Positions 35,181 through 42,836 of a stretch of 64,000 nucleotides of DNA are shown here, one piece after another. The notes beneath the pieces were generated by a model. The model searched no databases, was not told where the DNA came from, and was given only the letters and a program-made list of their open reading frames with translations. Origin of the DNA: JBOZRQ01 sp050789255 (GTDB taxonomy: Bacteria; Bacillota; Sulfobacillia; Symbiobacteriales; Symbiobacteriaceae); assembly GCA_050789255.1 (NCBI GenBank), contig JBOZRQ010000003.1, forward strand, positions 1 through 64,000, written 5' to 3'. Position 1 is the first letter of the stretch; each line of letters starts with the position of its first letter. Position numbers and translations under genes: made by a program.

Positions 35181-36077
35181 GTGGGGCTCAGCAAAGAGGT
35201 CCGCGTTGGTGTAGGTCCGATCGCCTGGGTGAATGACGACATTCGCATCTGGGGCGCCGGCACCCCCGGCGTCCAGGTGATGCGGGAGATGGCCGCCTGC
35301 GGCTATGCCGGCTCCGAGATGAGCTACTCGTACCCGCAGGAGCCGCTGGAGCTAAAGCGCACCCTGGCCGAGCACGGCCTGGTGTTGGCCGCAGCCTACC
35401 GCTGGTGCAACTTTGCCAACCCCGACCGGCTTGCGGCCGAGATCGCCGCCACCAAGGAGCACATTGATTTCTGCAAGGCGGCGGGCGCCACGTTCGCCAC
35501 GGTGGCCGAGGGCGCCTACTCGCTGCACTGGGATCTGGGCGGAGAGCGACCGGCTGTTACGCCGCTCTCGGACCGGAACTGGCAGGCCCTAATTGAGGGG
35601 CTTCACACCTGTGGGCGCTACGCCCGTGAGCACGGGATGACCTTGACGGTCCATCCCCACGGCGGGACCGTCATCGAGTCGGAGGCCGAAATCGACCTGT
35701 TGATGGCGAAGACCGACCCCGACCTGGTCGGCTACTGCGCTGACTCGGCCCACATTGTGTACGGCGGCGGGGACCCGGTGGCGGTCTTCCGGCGCCATGC
35801 GGGCCGGATCAAGTATGTGCACGCCAAGGATGTCCGGGCCGACGTACTCACCCGTTGCCGGGCAGCAGGCCTGAGCTTCAAGCAGGCGGTCATGGAGAAC
35901 GTCTTTTGCACGCCGGGCACCGGGTACCTCGACTTTGCGGCGATATTCGGCGCCCTGGCTGAGGCGAACTACACCGGCTGGATCATCGTTGAGGCGGAGC
36001 AGAACCCCGCCATCTACAACCCGTTCGAGGTCTCCCGGGCTGCCCGGGCTTTCATCCGGGAGGTGGCCGGCGTATGA
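35181..36077 (+). CDS. iolE: Inosose dehydratase (IolE type)
   Basis: 298 residues, TIM barrel of the AP_endonuc_2 fold. The start VGVGPIAWVNDDI matches the IolE pattern (GIAPIGWxNDD), followed by MAACGYAGSEMSYSYP. Metal-site candidates are in LTVHPHGGTVIES (about residues 154-166), VGYCADSAHIVYGG (about 182-195) and IIVEAEQNP near the end. IolE dehydrates 2-keto-myo-inositol to the trihydroxycyclohexane dione. The GTG start follows the iolD stop directly, with GGGAGGTG inside the iolD end. Its stop overlaps the iolB start. Confidence 0.88.
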   Translation: MGLSKEVRVGVGPIAWVNDDIRIWGAGTPGVQVMREMAACGYAGSEMSYSYPQEPLELKRTLAEHGLVLAAAYRWCNFANPDRLAAEIAATKEHIDFCKAAGATFATVAEGAYSLHWDLGGERPAVTPLSDRNWQALIEGLHTCGRYAREHGMTLTVHPHGGTVIESEAEIDLLMAKTDPDLVGYCADSAHIVYGGGDPVAVFRRHAGRIKYVHAKDVRADVLTRCRAAGLSFKQAVMENVFCTPGTGYLDFAAIFGALAEANYTGWIIVEAEQNPAIYNPFEVSRAARAFIREVAGV

Positions 36078-36883
36078 CCGCCCTGCTGCGCCGCAGTCGG
36101 GACGGGGTGCGGATCACGCCCACTGACGCCGGCTGGCAGTACATTCACTTCGATGCGGTCAGGCTGACGGCCGGCGCCCGCCTCGAGGGCGCCACCGAGG
36201 ACCGGGAGACGGCCCTTGTGCTTCTGGGCGGCCGGTGCATGGTGCAGGCGGGACCCGTGACGTACCGCTCCATTGGCGACCGGCAGGATGTGTGGGAGCG
36301 GCGGCCACCGTACGCGGTGCTGCTGCCGCCAGGGTTGAGTTACACCGTGACCGCCGAGACCGACCTGCACCTGGCGGTGGCCGGGGCGCCGGCCCCGGTG
36401 GGTGGGGCGCCCCGCCTGATCACCCCGGCCGAGGTCGTCGCTGAGGAGCGGGGCCAGGACCAAACCTACCGGTACATCCAGCACTTGCTGCCCCCGTCGG
36501 CGCCGGCGGCCCGGTTGATCCTGGTGGAGGTCTACACGCCCGCTGGCAACTGGTCGAGCTTCCCGCCCCACAAGCATGACACCGAGGCGCCCCCGGCGGA
36601 GAGCTACCTGGAGGAGACCTACTACTACCAGATCAAGCCGGCCACCGGGTTCGCCATCCAGCGGGTCTATACCGACGACCGATCGCTGGACCAGACAATG
36701 GCGCCCGGCGACGGTGACCTGGTGCTGGTGCCCCGGGGTTACCACCCGGTGGCGGCGACTCCCGGCCACGACTGCTACTACCTGAACGTGATGGCGGGGC
36801 CAACCCGCGCCTGGAACTTCCGGGTCGACCCCGACTACGCCCACCTGATGAACTGGCAGAAACCCGACGTGGCAAAGGGGTAG
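36074..36883 (+). CDS. iolB: 5-deoxy-glucuronate isomerase
   Basis: 269 residues, a double cupin. Diagnostic parts are the opening GVRITPTDAGWQYIHFDAVRL, the segment WSSFPPHKHDTEAPPAES (about 158-175, with metal-binding H residues), EETYYYQIKP and the later VLVPRGYHPVAATPGHDCYYLNVMAG. IolB converts 5-deoxy-glucuronate to 2-deoxy-5-keto-gluconate. It overlaps iolE by 4 nt (ATGA) and is followed 7 nt later by iolC. Confidence 0.93.
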   Translation: MTALLRRSRDGVRITPTDAGWQYIHFDAVRLTAGARLEGATEDRETALVLLGGRCMVQAGPVTYRSIGDRQDVWERRPPYAVLLPPGLSYTVTAETDLHLAVAGAPAPVGGAPRLITPAEVVAEERGQDQTYRYIQHLLPPSAPAARLILVEVYTPAGNWSSFPPHKHDTEAPPAESYLEETYYYQIKPATGFAIQRVYTDDRSLDQTMAPGDGDLVLVPRGYHPVAATPGHDCYYLNVMAGPTRAWNFRVDPDYAHLMNWQKPDVAKG

Positions 36884-36890
36884 GAACGCA

Positions 36891-37826
36891 ATGAAGGTCT
36901 ATTGCCTTGGCCGGGTGATCGTCGACCTCTACGCTGACCAGCTGCAAACCCCGCTGAGCGGCGTCTCCAGCTTCAGCAAGTACCTGGGCGGCTCGGCTGG
37001 CAATACGGCTGTCGGCCTGGCCCGGCTCGGAGCGAACGTGGGCTTGATCAGCCGGGTGGGACCCGACGAGTTCGGGACCTTCCTGCTGAGCAAGCTTCAG
37101 GCCGAAGGGGTCAGCGTGGAGATGGTCGGGCGTGACCCCGCCAGCCCGACGGCCCTCGCCTTTGCCTCCATCTTCCCGCCCGGCGACTCCAAGGTGCTCT
37201 TCTACCGGAAACCCTGTGCAGACAACCAGCTTTCGATCCACGATATCCAGGAGTCGCAGCTCGGCGGCATGCTGGTGTTGGCGGCCACCGCCCTCGCCGA
37301 GTCGCCCGCCCGTGAGGCGGCGCTGTACGCGCTGCAGGTCAACCGGGATCGGGGCGGACTGAACGTGATGGACGTGGACTGGCGCCCCGCCCTGTGGGCG
37401 GACCACAAGGCCGCTCGCTTGTACTACCGGCTGGCGCTGGGCCTGACCGACATCGTGATCGCCAACGAGCCGGAGCTGGAGTTCGCCGGCGAATCCTCGG
37501 ACCCGGCCAGCGGTGCGGCGCGGGTGATGAGCCTTGGTCCCCGCACGGTCGTAGCCAAGCGGGGCGCCGCCGGGGTGATGCTCTTCGGCGAGGGCGGGCC
37601 GCTCAGCGTGGCCCCGCTAAAGGTGGAGGTGACGAACACCCTGGGCGCCGGCGACGGCTTCGGTGCCGCCTACTGCTATGCCCTGACCCAGGGGTGGGCG
37701 CCCGAGCGCTCCCTTACCTTCGCCGCCGCCGCCGGGGCGATCGTGGTGAGCCGGCACAGCTGCTCCGAGGCGATGCCGACCCGTGACGAGATCGAGGCGC
37801 TATTAGCTGCGCAAGGGCGCGGCTAG
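36891..37826 (+). CDS. iolC: 5-dehydro-2-deoxygluconokinase (PfkB family)
   Basis: 311 residues. GRVIVDLYADQ at the start, GGSAGNTAVGLARLGA (about 40-55) and the catalytic NTLGAGDGFGAAYCYAL (about 246-262, with the PfkB anion hole and Asp base) define the PfkB family. The IolC subgroup is indicated by the operon and by SKVLFYRKPCAD, seen in IolC proteins. It phosphorylates 2-deoxy-5-keto-gluconate. The product would need the IolJ aldolase, which is not encoded in this window. AGGAACGC precedes the ATG. Only 30 nt separate iolC from the next gene, with no terminator. Confidence 0.9.
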   Translation: MKVYCLGRVIVDLYADQLQTPLSGVSSFSKYLGGSAGNTAVGLARLGANVGLISRVGPDEFGTFLLSKLQAEGVSVEMVGRDPASPTALAFASIFPPGDSKVLFYRKPCADNQLSIHDIQESQLGGMLVLAATALAESPAREAALYALQVNRDRGGLNVMDVDWRPALWADHKAARLYYRLALGLTDIVIANEPELEFAGESSDPASGAARVMSLGPRTVVAKRGAAGVMLFGEGGPLSVAPLKVEVTNTLGAGDGFGAAYCYALTQGWAPERSLTFAAAAGAIVVSRHSCSEAMPTRDEIEALLAAQGRG

Positions 37827-37856
37827 AAACACAGTCTCGACAAGGGAGGAGAAAGG

Positions 37857-39203
37857 ATGAGAAGGTTTGCAGCAGTGGTTCTGGTAGGGTTCGTAATGGG
37901 ATGGATGATGGCCGGCATGGGGGCCGGCCGGGCTGAAGCGGTTACGTTCTACGAAGATCTTGCGGCGCACTGGGCTCCGGATTTCTATCAGGATGTCAAC
38001 GCAACGTACGGCTTGAAGGCAGACAGCCTCACGAACTTCGATTACGATGGCGACTGGAATGGGCGCAACAACTGGGAGAACCTGAACTCGTACAACACCC
38101 CTGCCTACGTCTACTACTCCGTCGTGGAAACCGAGACGCACTACTTCATCGGATACTACACGTTCCATGCGCGCGATGACGGACCGCTCGACGCGGACAA
38201 GCATGAGAACGATCTCGAGGGTGCGCTGGTCGTCATCCACAAAAACGGGACAACATATGGCGCTTTTCACCTGGTAGAAACGCTGGCCCATGACCAGTGG
38301 TACCAGTACACCAACGACTCGGCGGTCACCACCGGCCTCGACAACGTGGACGGAGGCGTGCTATTCCGGGGGGACCGGCCCAAGCTGTTCATCCAGGCCA
38401 ACGGGCAGAGCCCCTGGAACGGGCACGGCGTGCACGCCTATGACGGCAGCGGAGCGCCGGGCGGCGACGGCATCGTCTACCAGTACACCGGGGTCGCTTC
38501 GGTGCCAACCGACGGGACCGGCAGCTACACGCACACCTACACCTACGCCCTCAAGAGTGTGGACGAGCTCTGGAACCGGCGTGAACAGATTGGCAACGAC
38601 AACACCTTTGCCAGCTTTGGCGTCTTCCGGGGCGACAACTACCAGGCCAACTCCGCCAAAGCCCCGTGGGGCTGGGACGACTCGGATGACGGCGCCACCT
38701 TCACGGGCGACATCTTCAGCGATCCTGCCCACTTCGTCGACACGCACCTGAACGGGCTGGGCATCTTCTCGCACGTGTACACCTACCACCCGTACTACAC
38801 CCACAAGATCGACATATCGGCGATTACCAGCCGTGCCAACCGTGACCCCTTCGGCGGCGCCAGCGACATCTTCCCGAAGGTGACGGTCGCCGGCATGACT
38901 TACACCGATGACCGCCTCTGGAAGTACAACGACTCAGCGGTAGGGGCGAAGCGCACCGTGAACTGGGGCTACAACAACGCCGCGGACGGCGCCCAGTACT
39001 CTTCGGCCTACCACACCAGGCACGTGGCAAAGCCCAACAACAGCGTGGTCACCATCGAGATCCTCGACAGCGACGGCACCAGCGGCAACGACAGCATGGG
39101 TACGCTCTCCGTGAACCTGGCGCCCGGGCAATCCCAGACCTGGACCGATGCCTACACCTCCAACAGCGAGGCGCAAGTTACAGCTACCGTGTCACGGCCT
39201 TAG
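37857..39203 (+). CDS. Secreted protein with C-terminal C2-like domain, possibly last gene of the inositol operon
   Basis: 448 residues. A signal peptide (VVLVGFVMGWMMAGMGAGRAEA, cleavage near residue 28) shows export. The N-terminal part (about 30-320) is rich in Tyr, Asp and His, with HWAPDFYQDVN, NFDYDGDWNGRNNWEN and HENDLEG, reminiscent of NPP1/Vps62-like beta-sandwich proteins. I do not claim family membership. The last 115 residues end in VTIEILDSDGTSGNDSMG, close to the calcium/lipid-binding C2 pattern. GGGAGGAG precedes the ATG. It lies 30 nt after iolC without a terminator, so it may be co-expressed with inositol uptake genes and act on an extracellular inositol source (speculative). 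Confidence 0.6.
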   Translation: MRRFAAVVLVGFVMGWMMAGMGAGRAEAVTFYEDLAAHWAPDFYQDVNATYGLKADSLTNFDYDGDWNGRNNWENLNSYNTPAYVYYSVVETETHYFIGYYTFHARDDGPLDADKHENDLEGALVVIHKNGTTYGAFHLVETLAHDQWYQYTNDSAVTTGLDNVDGGVLFRGDRPKLFIQANGQSPWNGHGVHAYDGSGAPGGDGIVYQYTGVASVPTDGTGSYTHTYTYALKSVDELWNRREQIGNDNTFASFGVFRGDNYQANSAKAPWGWDDSDDGATFTGDIFSDPAHFVDTHLNGLGIFSHVYTYHPYYTHKIDISAITSRANRDPFGGASDIFPKVTVAGMTYTDDRLWKYNDSAVGAKRTVNWGYNNAADGAQYSSAYHTRHVAKPNNSVVTIEILDSDGTSGNDSMGTLSVNLAPGQSQTWTDAYTSNSEAQVTATVSRP

Positions 39204-39209
39204 CGGCCG

Positions 39210-39243
39210 AAAAGCGCAGGCGCCTGCCTGCGCTTTTCATCTT
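39210..39243 (+). terminator. Terminator after the secreted C2-like protein
   Basis: AAAAGCGCAGG (39210-39220) and CCTGCGCTTTT (39227-39237) pair around CGCCTG. CATCTTTTCC follows. This is the first clear terminator after the inositol operon. Confidence 0.9.
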
Positions 39244-39264
39244 TTCCAACCTCGTGTTTCTTTT

Positions 39265-39278
39265 CGTACACTTGTTCG
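39265..39278. promoter_or_regulatory. LexA (SOS) box of uvrB
   Basis: CGTACACTTGTTCG matches the Gram-positive SOS box CGAAC-N4-GTTCG with one mismatch. It ends 6 nt before the -10 TATAAT and so covers the -35 region and spacer. Confidence 0.8.
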
Positions 39279-39284
39279 GTGTGG

Positions 39285-39290
39285 TATAAT
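39285..39290 (+). promoter_or_regulatory. -10 element of uvrB
   Basis: Perfect TATAAT, 34 nt before the TTG start. No good -35 is visible 17 nt upstream, where the LexA box lies. Confidence 0.65.
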
Positions 39291-39324
39291 CAAGGGTACG
39301 CACCGGATAAGGGGGAAACGCGTC

Positions 39325-41307
39325 TTGCAGAAGAAGCGGTTTGAACTCGTCTCTGACTACAAGCCCGCAGGCGACCAGCCCAAGGCCATTGAGCAGCTGG
39401 CGAATGGCATTGACCGCGGCGTACGCGAGCAGATTCTGCTCGGCGCCACCGGTACGGGCAAAACCTTTACCATCGCTGGCGTCATCGAAAGGGTCCAGCG
39501 GCCAACGCTGGTGCTGGCTCACAATAAAATCCTCGCCGCCCAGCTGTGCAGCGAGTTCAAGGAGTTCTTCCCGAACAACGCGGTCGAGTACTTTGTATCT
39601 TACTACGACTATTATCAGCCGGAAGCCTACATCCCTACCACGGATACTTATATTGAAAAGGACTCCATGATCAACGACGAAATCGATAAGCTCCGCCACT
39701 CCGCCACCATGGCGCTGTTCGAGCGGCGCGACGTGATCATTGTGGCCTCCGTTTCGTGTATTTACGGCTTGGGCTCCCCTGCGGACTATAAGGACCTGGC
39801 CGTCTCCCTGCGGGTGGGCAACCTGGTTGACCGCGATCACATCCTCCGCCGCCTGGTCGACATCCAGTACGAGCGGAACGACATCAACTTCGTCCGTAAC
39901 AAGTTCCGCGTCCGTGGCGACGTGGTTGAAATCTTCCCTGCCGCCGCGACCGACCGGGCGATCCGCTGCGAGTGGTTCGGCGACGAAATCGACCGCATCT
40001 GCGAGTTCGATCCCTTCACGGGCGAAATCCTCGGCATGATGGACCACGTGGCCATCTACCCCGCCAGCCACTACGTCGTGGAGGACGAGAAGCGGGAGAA
40101 GGCCCTGGTGAGCATTGAGGAAGAGCTCGAGGTGCGCCTGAAGGACCTGCGGGAGCAGGGCAAGCTGCTGGAGGCCCAGCGCCTGGAGCAGCGCACCCGC
40201 AACGACCTGGAGATGCTCCGGGAGATCGGCTTCTGCACGGGCATTGAGAACTACAGCCGGCACCTGACCGGGCGCCCGCCCGGGGAATCGCCGTACACCC
40301 TGCTCGACTTCTTCCCGGACGATTTCCTCATGGTGATTGACGAGTCGCACGTCTCGGTGCCCCAGGTCGGCGCGATGTTCAACGGCGACAAGGCCCGTAA
40401 GGACAACCTGATTGAGTATGGCTTCCGTCTGCCCTCGGCGGCGGACAACAGGCCGCTCAAGTTCGGCGAGTTCGAGGAGCGGCTCAACCAGGTCGTGTAT
40501 GTATCCGCCACGCCGGGGCCCTACGAGCTGGGCCGGGTGAAGCCCACCCTCATCACCGAGCAAATCGTCCGCCCGACGGGCCTGCTGGACCCCGAGGTGG
40601 AGGTCCGCCCGATCAAGGGCCAGATCGACGACCTGTACGCCGAAATCAAGCAGCGCACGGCCAAGAATCAGCGGGTGCTGGTCACCACGCTGACCAAGAA
40701 GATGGCCGAAGACCTGACCGACTATATGAAGGAGCTCGGCGTCAAGGTGCGCTACCTGCACTCAGACATTGAGACCTTGGAGCGCATGCAGATCCTCCGC
40801 GACCTGCGCCTGGGCACCTTCGACGTGCTGGTCGGCATCAACCTGCTCCGAGAGGGCCTCGACATTCCGGAGGTCTCGCTGGTGGCAATCCTGGACGCCG
40901 ACAAAGAAGGCTTCCTGCGCGCCGAGCGCTCTCTCATTCAGACCATCGGCCGTGCGGCCCGTAACGCCGAGGGCCGGGTGATCATGTACGCTGACCGCAT
41001 GACCGACTCCATGAACAAGGCCATCAGCGAAACCAACCGCCGCCGTGCGATCCAGGAGCAGTACAACCGGGAGCACGGCATCACGCCGAAGACCATCATC
41101 AAGCCGGTGCGCGATGTCATTCAGGCGGTCCGGCCGGCCGATGCCCCGGAGGCCAAGGCGGTCGGCATTCTGGAAACGCCGAAGAAGGATATCCCGCAGG
41201 TGATCGACCGCATGCGCAAGGAGATGAAGGAGGCCGCCAAGAACCTCGAGTTCGAGCGTGCCGCCGAGCTGCGTGACCTGATCATTGAGCTGGAGAAGCG
41301 GAAGTAG
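39325..41307 (+). CDS. uvrB: Excinuclease ABC subunit B
   Basis: 660 residues, the normal length. UvrB is the DNA damage-verifying helicase-like subunit of nucleotide excision repair. Walker A is GATGTGKTF (40-48), the beta-hairpin region contains VSYYDYYQPEAYIP (about 92-105), and later helicase motifs DESHVSVPQ, ILDADKEGFLR and QTIGRAARN are intact. A C-terminal UVR motif (MRKEMKEAAKNLEFERAAELRD) is present for UvrC binding. I chose the TTG at 39325: AAGGGGGAAA precedes it and the protein then starts as in homologues, whereas the open frame further upstream covers the promoter and SOS box. uvrA is not adjacent. Confidence 0.97.
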   Translation: MQKKRFELVSDYKPAGDQPKAIEQLANGIDRGVREQILLGATGTGKTFTIAGVIERVQRPTLVLAHNKILAAQLCSEFKEFFPNNAVEYFVSYYDYYQPEAYIPTTDTYIEKDSMINDEIDKLRHSATMALFERRDVIIVASVSCIYGLGSPADYKDLAVSLRVGNLVDRDHILRRLVDIQYERNDINFVRNKFRVRGDVVEIFPAAATDRAIRCEWFGDEIDRICEFDPFTGEILGMMDHVAIYPASHYVVEDEKREKALVSIEEELEVRLKDLREQGKLLEAQRLEQRTRNDLEMLREIGFCTGIENYSRHLTGRPPGESPYTLLDFFPDDFLMVIDESHVSVPQVGAMFNGDKARKDNLIEYGFRLPSAADNRPLKFGEFEERLNQVVYVSATPGPYELGRVKPTLITEQIVRPTGLLDPEVEVRPIKGQIDDLYAEIKQRTAKNQRVLVTTLTKKMAEDLTDYMKELGVKVRYLHSDIETLERMQILRDLRLGTFDVLVGINLLREGLDIPEVSLVAILDADKEGFLRAERSLIQTIGRAARNAEGRVIMYADRMTDSMNKAISETNRRRAIQEQYNREHGITPKTIIKPVRDVIQAVRPADAPEAKAVGILETPKKDIPQVIDRMRKEMKEAAKNLEFERAAELRDLIIELEKRK

Positions 41308-41346
41308 CGCGGGAGTTTTGTAGTTCCTTCCACACAGTTTCGGCCG

Positions 41347-41379
41347 ATGCCCACCGTGCCTACACGGTGGGCATTATTT
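41347..41379 (+). terminator. Terminator of uvrB
   Basis: ATGCCCACCGTG (41347-41358) and CACGGTGGGCAT (41363-41374) form a perfect 12-bp stem with a CCTA loop, followed by TATTTG. Confidence 0.9.
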
Positions 41380-41638
41380 GACGCTTACCCAAATCCTTTG
41401 CTACGTCCCAAGGTTGCGTCGCCTCCTGACCGTTTCTTCGGCGTGGAAGCGTCGGCATTCCTGTACCGGCACGTCAGTACCAACGCCGGGGAACCGTACC
41501 ATAAAAAACGACGACACGGCCAGAAGTCTTGTTCTACAAGGCCTCTGGCCGTTCTGGCTGAATCTAGAAGGGTTGAGCAGTCAGTCGGGGAGGGAATTAT
41601 AGCAAACACGGCCATCTTTCCTCGTAGGAGGTCAAACC
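41380..41638. other. Leader region before two small membrane protein genes
   Basis: No gene is visible in this 259-nt stretch, which is less GC-rich than its surroundings. It holds one clear hairpin (ACGGCCAGA at 41516-41524 with TCTGGCCGT at 41544-41552, with CTTGT/ACAAG pairing inside), which could be an attenuator. It ends in the GTAGGAGG ribosome-binding site of the next gene. Confidence 0.45.
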
Positions 41639-41995
41639 ATGACGTGGAGCAACGCACTGGCTCGGCTGATTCTCAACCCAGCCGCCGTGGCTCTTGGAGA
41701 CTATCTGTTTGCAGGAATTCACTTCGCTTCCCCCGGTCAGTGGATAGCTGTAGGGGTAGTATTCGCCGTTATATCACTCGCCCTGGATACCATTCTCCTC
41801 GACAGCCTGGGTGTCTGGTGGTCCGCCTTTCTCTTGGCTGTCGTGTTTGCAGGAATTTTGTATCTTTCTCCCTCTCTCATGCCGCAAGTTGCTGTTTCCC
41901 GGCCAAGCGCACTTGGGATGGGCGCCATCGCGGGGTCATTGGAAGCCGCTATGTACTGGTTGCTTCATAGAGCCTCAAAGCTCGGACACGTGTAA
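41639..41995 (+). CDS. Small membrane protein, DUF2512/YndM-like
   Basis: 118 residues with four hydrophobic segments of about 20 residues, little else. The layout (LILNPAAVALGDYLFAGI, then a long run WIAVGVVFAVISLALDTILL with an Asp, then FLLAVVFAGILYLS) resembles the DUF2512 family of spore formers (YndM), in which a conserved Asp lies in the second helix region. I could not confirm membership. AGGAGG is 8 nt before the ATG. A second small membrane protein gene follows 34 nt after the stop and is probably co-transcribed. Confidence 0.6.
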   Translation: MTWSNALARLILNPAAVALGDYLFAGIHFASPGQWIAVGVVFAVISLALDTILLDSLGVWWSAFLLAVVFAGILYLSPSLMPQVAVSRPSALGMGAIAGSLEAAMYWLLHRASKLGHV

Positions 41996-42029
41996 CTGGC
42001 GTCGAGCCAGACAACAAGGAGGAGATGAC

Positions 42030-42518
42030 GTGCCCCATCTATGGTGGGATTGGACGGTGTTTTGGGCTTATACATTTGCCCCTTGGGGGGCTCTTTGGAT
42101 TCTGGGAGAACGCGAGAAAATGCGAGAATCGCTTGCTGGCGGAGTCTTGTTTGCCTTGATTGCGTATTTGCTTGATACTCTTGGCACCCAACTGGGCCTA
42201 TGGATTTACCCAATCAAACTGGGGAATCTGCTCTCAGGCAATATGATCTGGAATGTCGTCGGCGCAGCACCCGAGGCCATGCTCATTCTGCAAAAGGATC
42301 TCGAGAACCCGAGACAGACTTGGTGGTGGATCCTTGGCATCTCTTTGGCAAACGCGGGGGCTGAATACTTTGCGCTAAGCACAACGCATTTGATGAGATA
42401 CCCCCGCTGGTCTCCCCTCATTTCAGTTCCCATATACGTTGGATGTTTTTGGGTGATCGTTCATTTCACGAGGTACTTGTGGCAAACAGATAGACAAGGA
42501 ACGAAATCCTCTTCCTGA
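42030..42518 (+). CDS. Small membrane protein, CBO0543-like
   Basis: 162 residues with about five hydrophobic segments. The stretch LLDTLGTQLGLWIYPIKL (about residues 47-64) fits the conserved LDxxGxxxGLWxYPxK core of the CBO0543 family found in Firmicutes; family function is unknown. The GTG at 42030 has AAGGAGGAG about 6 nt upstream. The frame is open further left, but only through the preceding gene in another frame. The base composition of this gene and its partner is less GC-rich than the window average, which may mean recent acquisition or simply membrane-protein codon use. Confidence 0.6.
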   Translation: MPHLWWDWTVFWAYTFAPWGALWILGEREKMRESLAGGVLFALIAYLLDTLGTQLGLWIYPIKLGNLLSGNMIWNVVGAAPEAMLILQKDLENPRQTWWWILGISLANAGAEYFALSTTHLMRYPRWSPLISVPIYVGCFWVIVHFTRYLWQTDRQGTKSSS

Positions 42519-42836
42519 CAAGGGACATGATTTCGTTATTCTGGAGATACGAACTGGTTTCGCCGATTGCCATACCACGGTGAGCCCTAGCACAGCCTAC
42601 GAAAAGCTCTGCAACGCTTTCGCTCTCACCGCTAAGTTGCGAAAAAAGTTACGGCGGGGAAGCATCACGTTCTGAGTGCGAAACGGTCCTGGAGACCCGT
42701 CTGTGACCAGCCGGGCCAGGCTCCCTCGTGTTGGCCCTTTTCTAGCCATAGCGAAACCGCCAGACCACGCGTGGCCTGTCGTGGTCCTCTAGCTATCGGA
42801 AATAGCGTTTGGCGCGGGTGTTGCATGGGACACGGC
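42519..42836. other. Gene-free region between convergent genes
   Basis: Neither a convincing gene nor a clear terminator with T tract was found in these 318 bases. Short inverted repeats exist (GACCACG..CGTGGTC near 42762-42786). Base composition is less GC-rich than around it. Confidence 0.4.

Noticed and set aside
39184..40761. Minus-strand open frame of 525 codons opposite uvrB
   Set aside because: Shadow of uvrB codon structure; no ribosome-binding site or recognisable domain.
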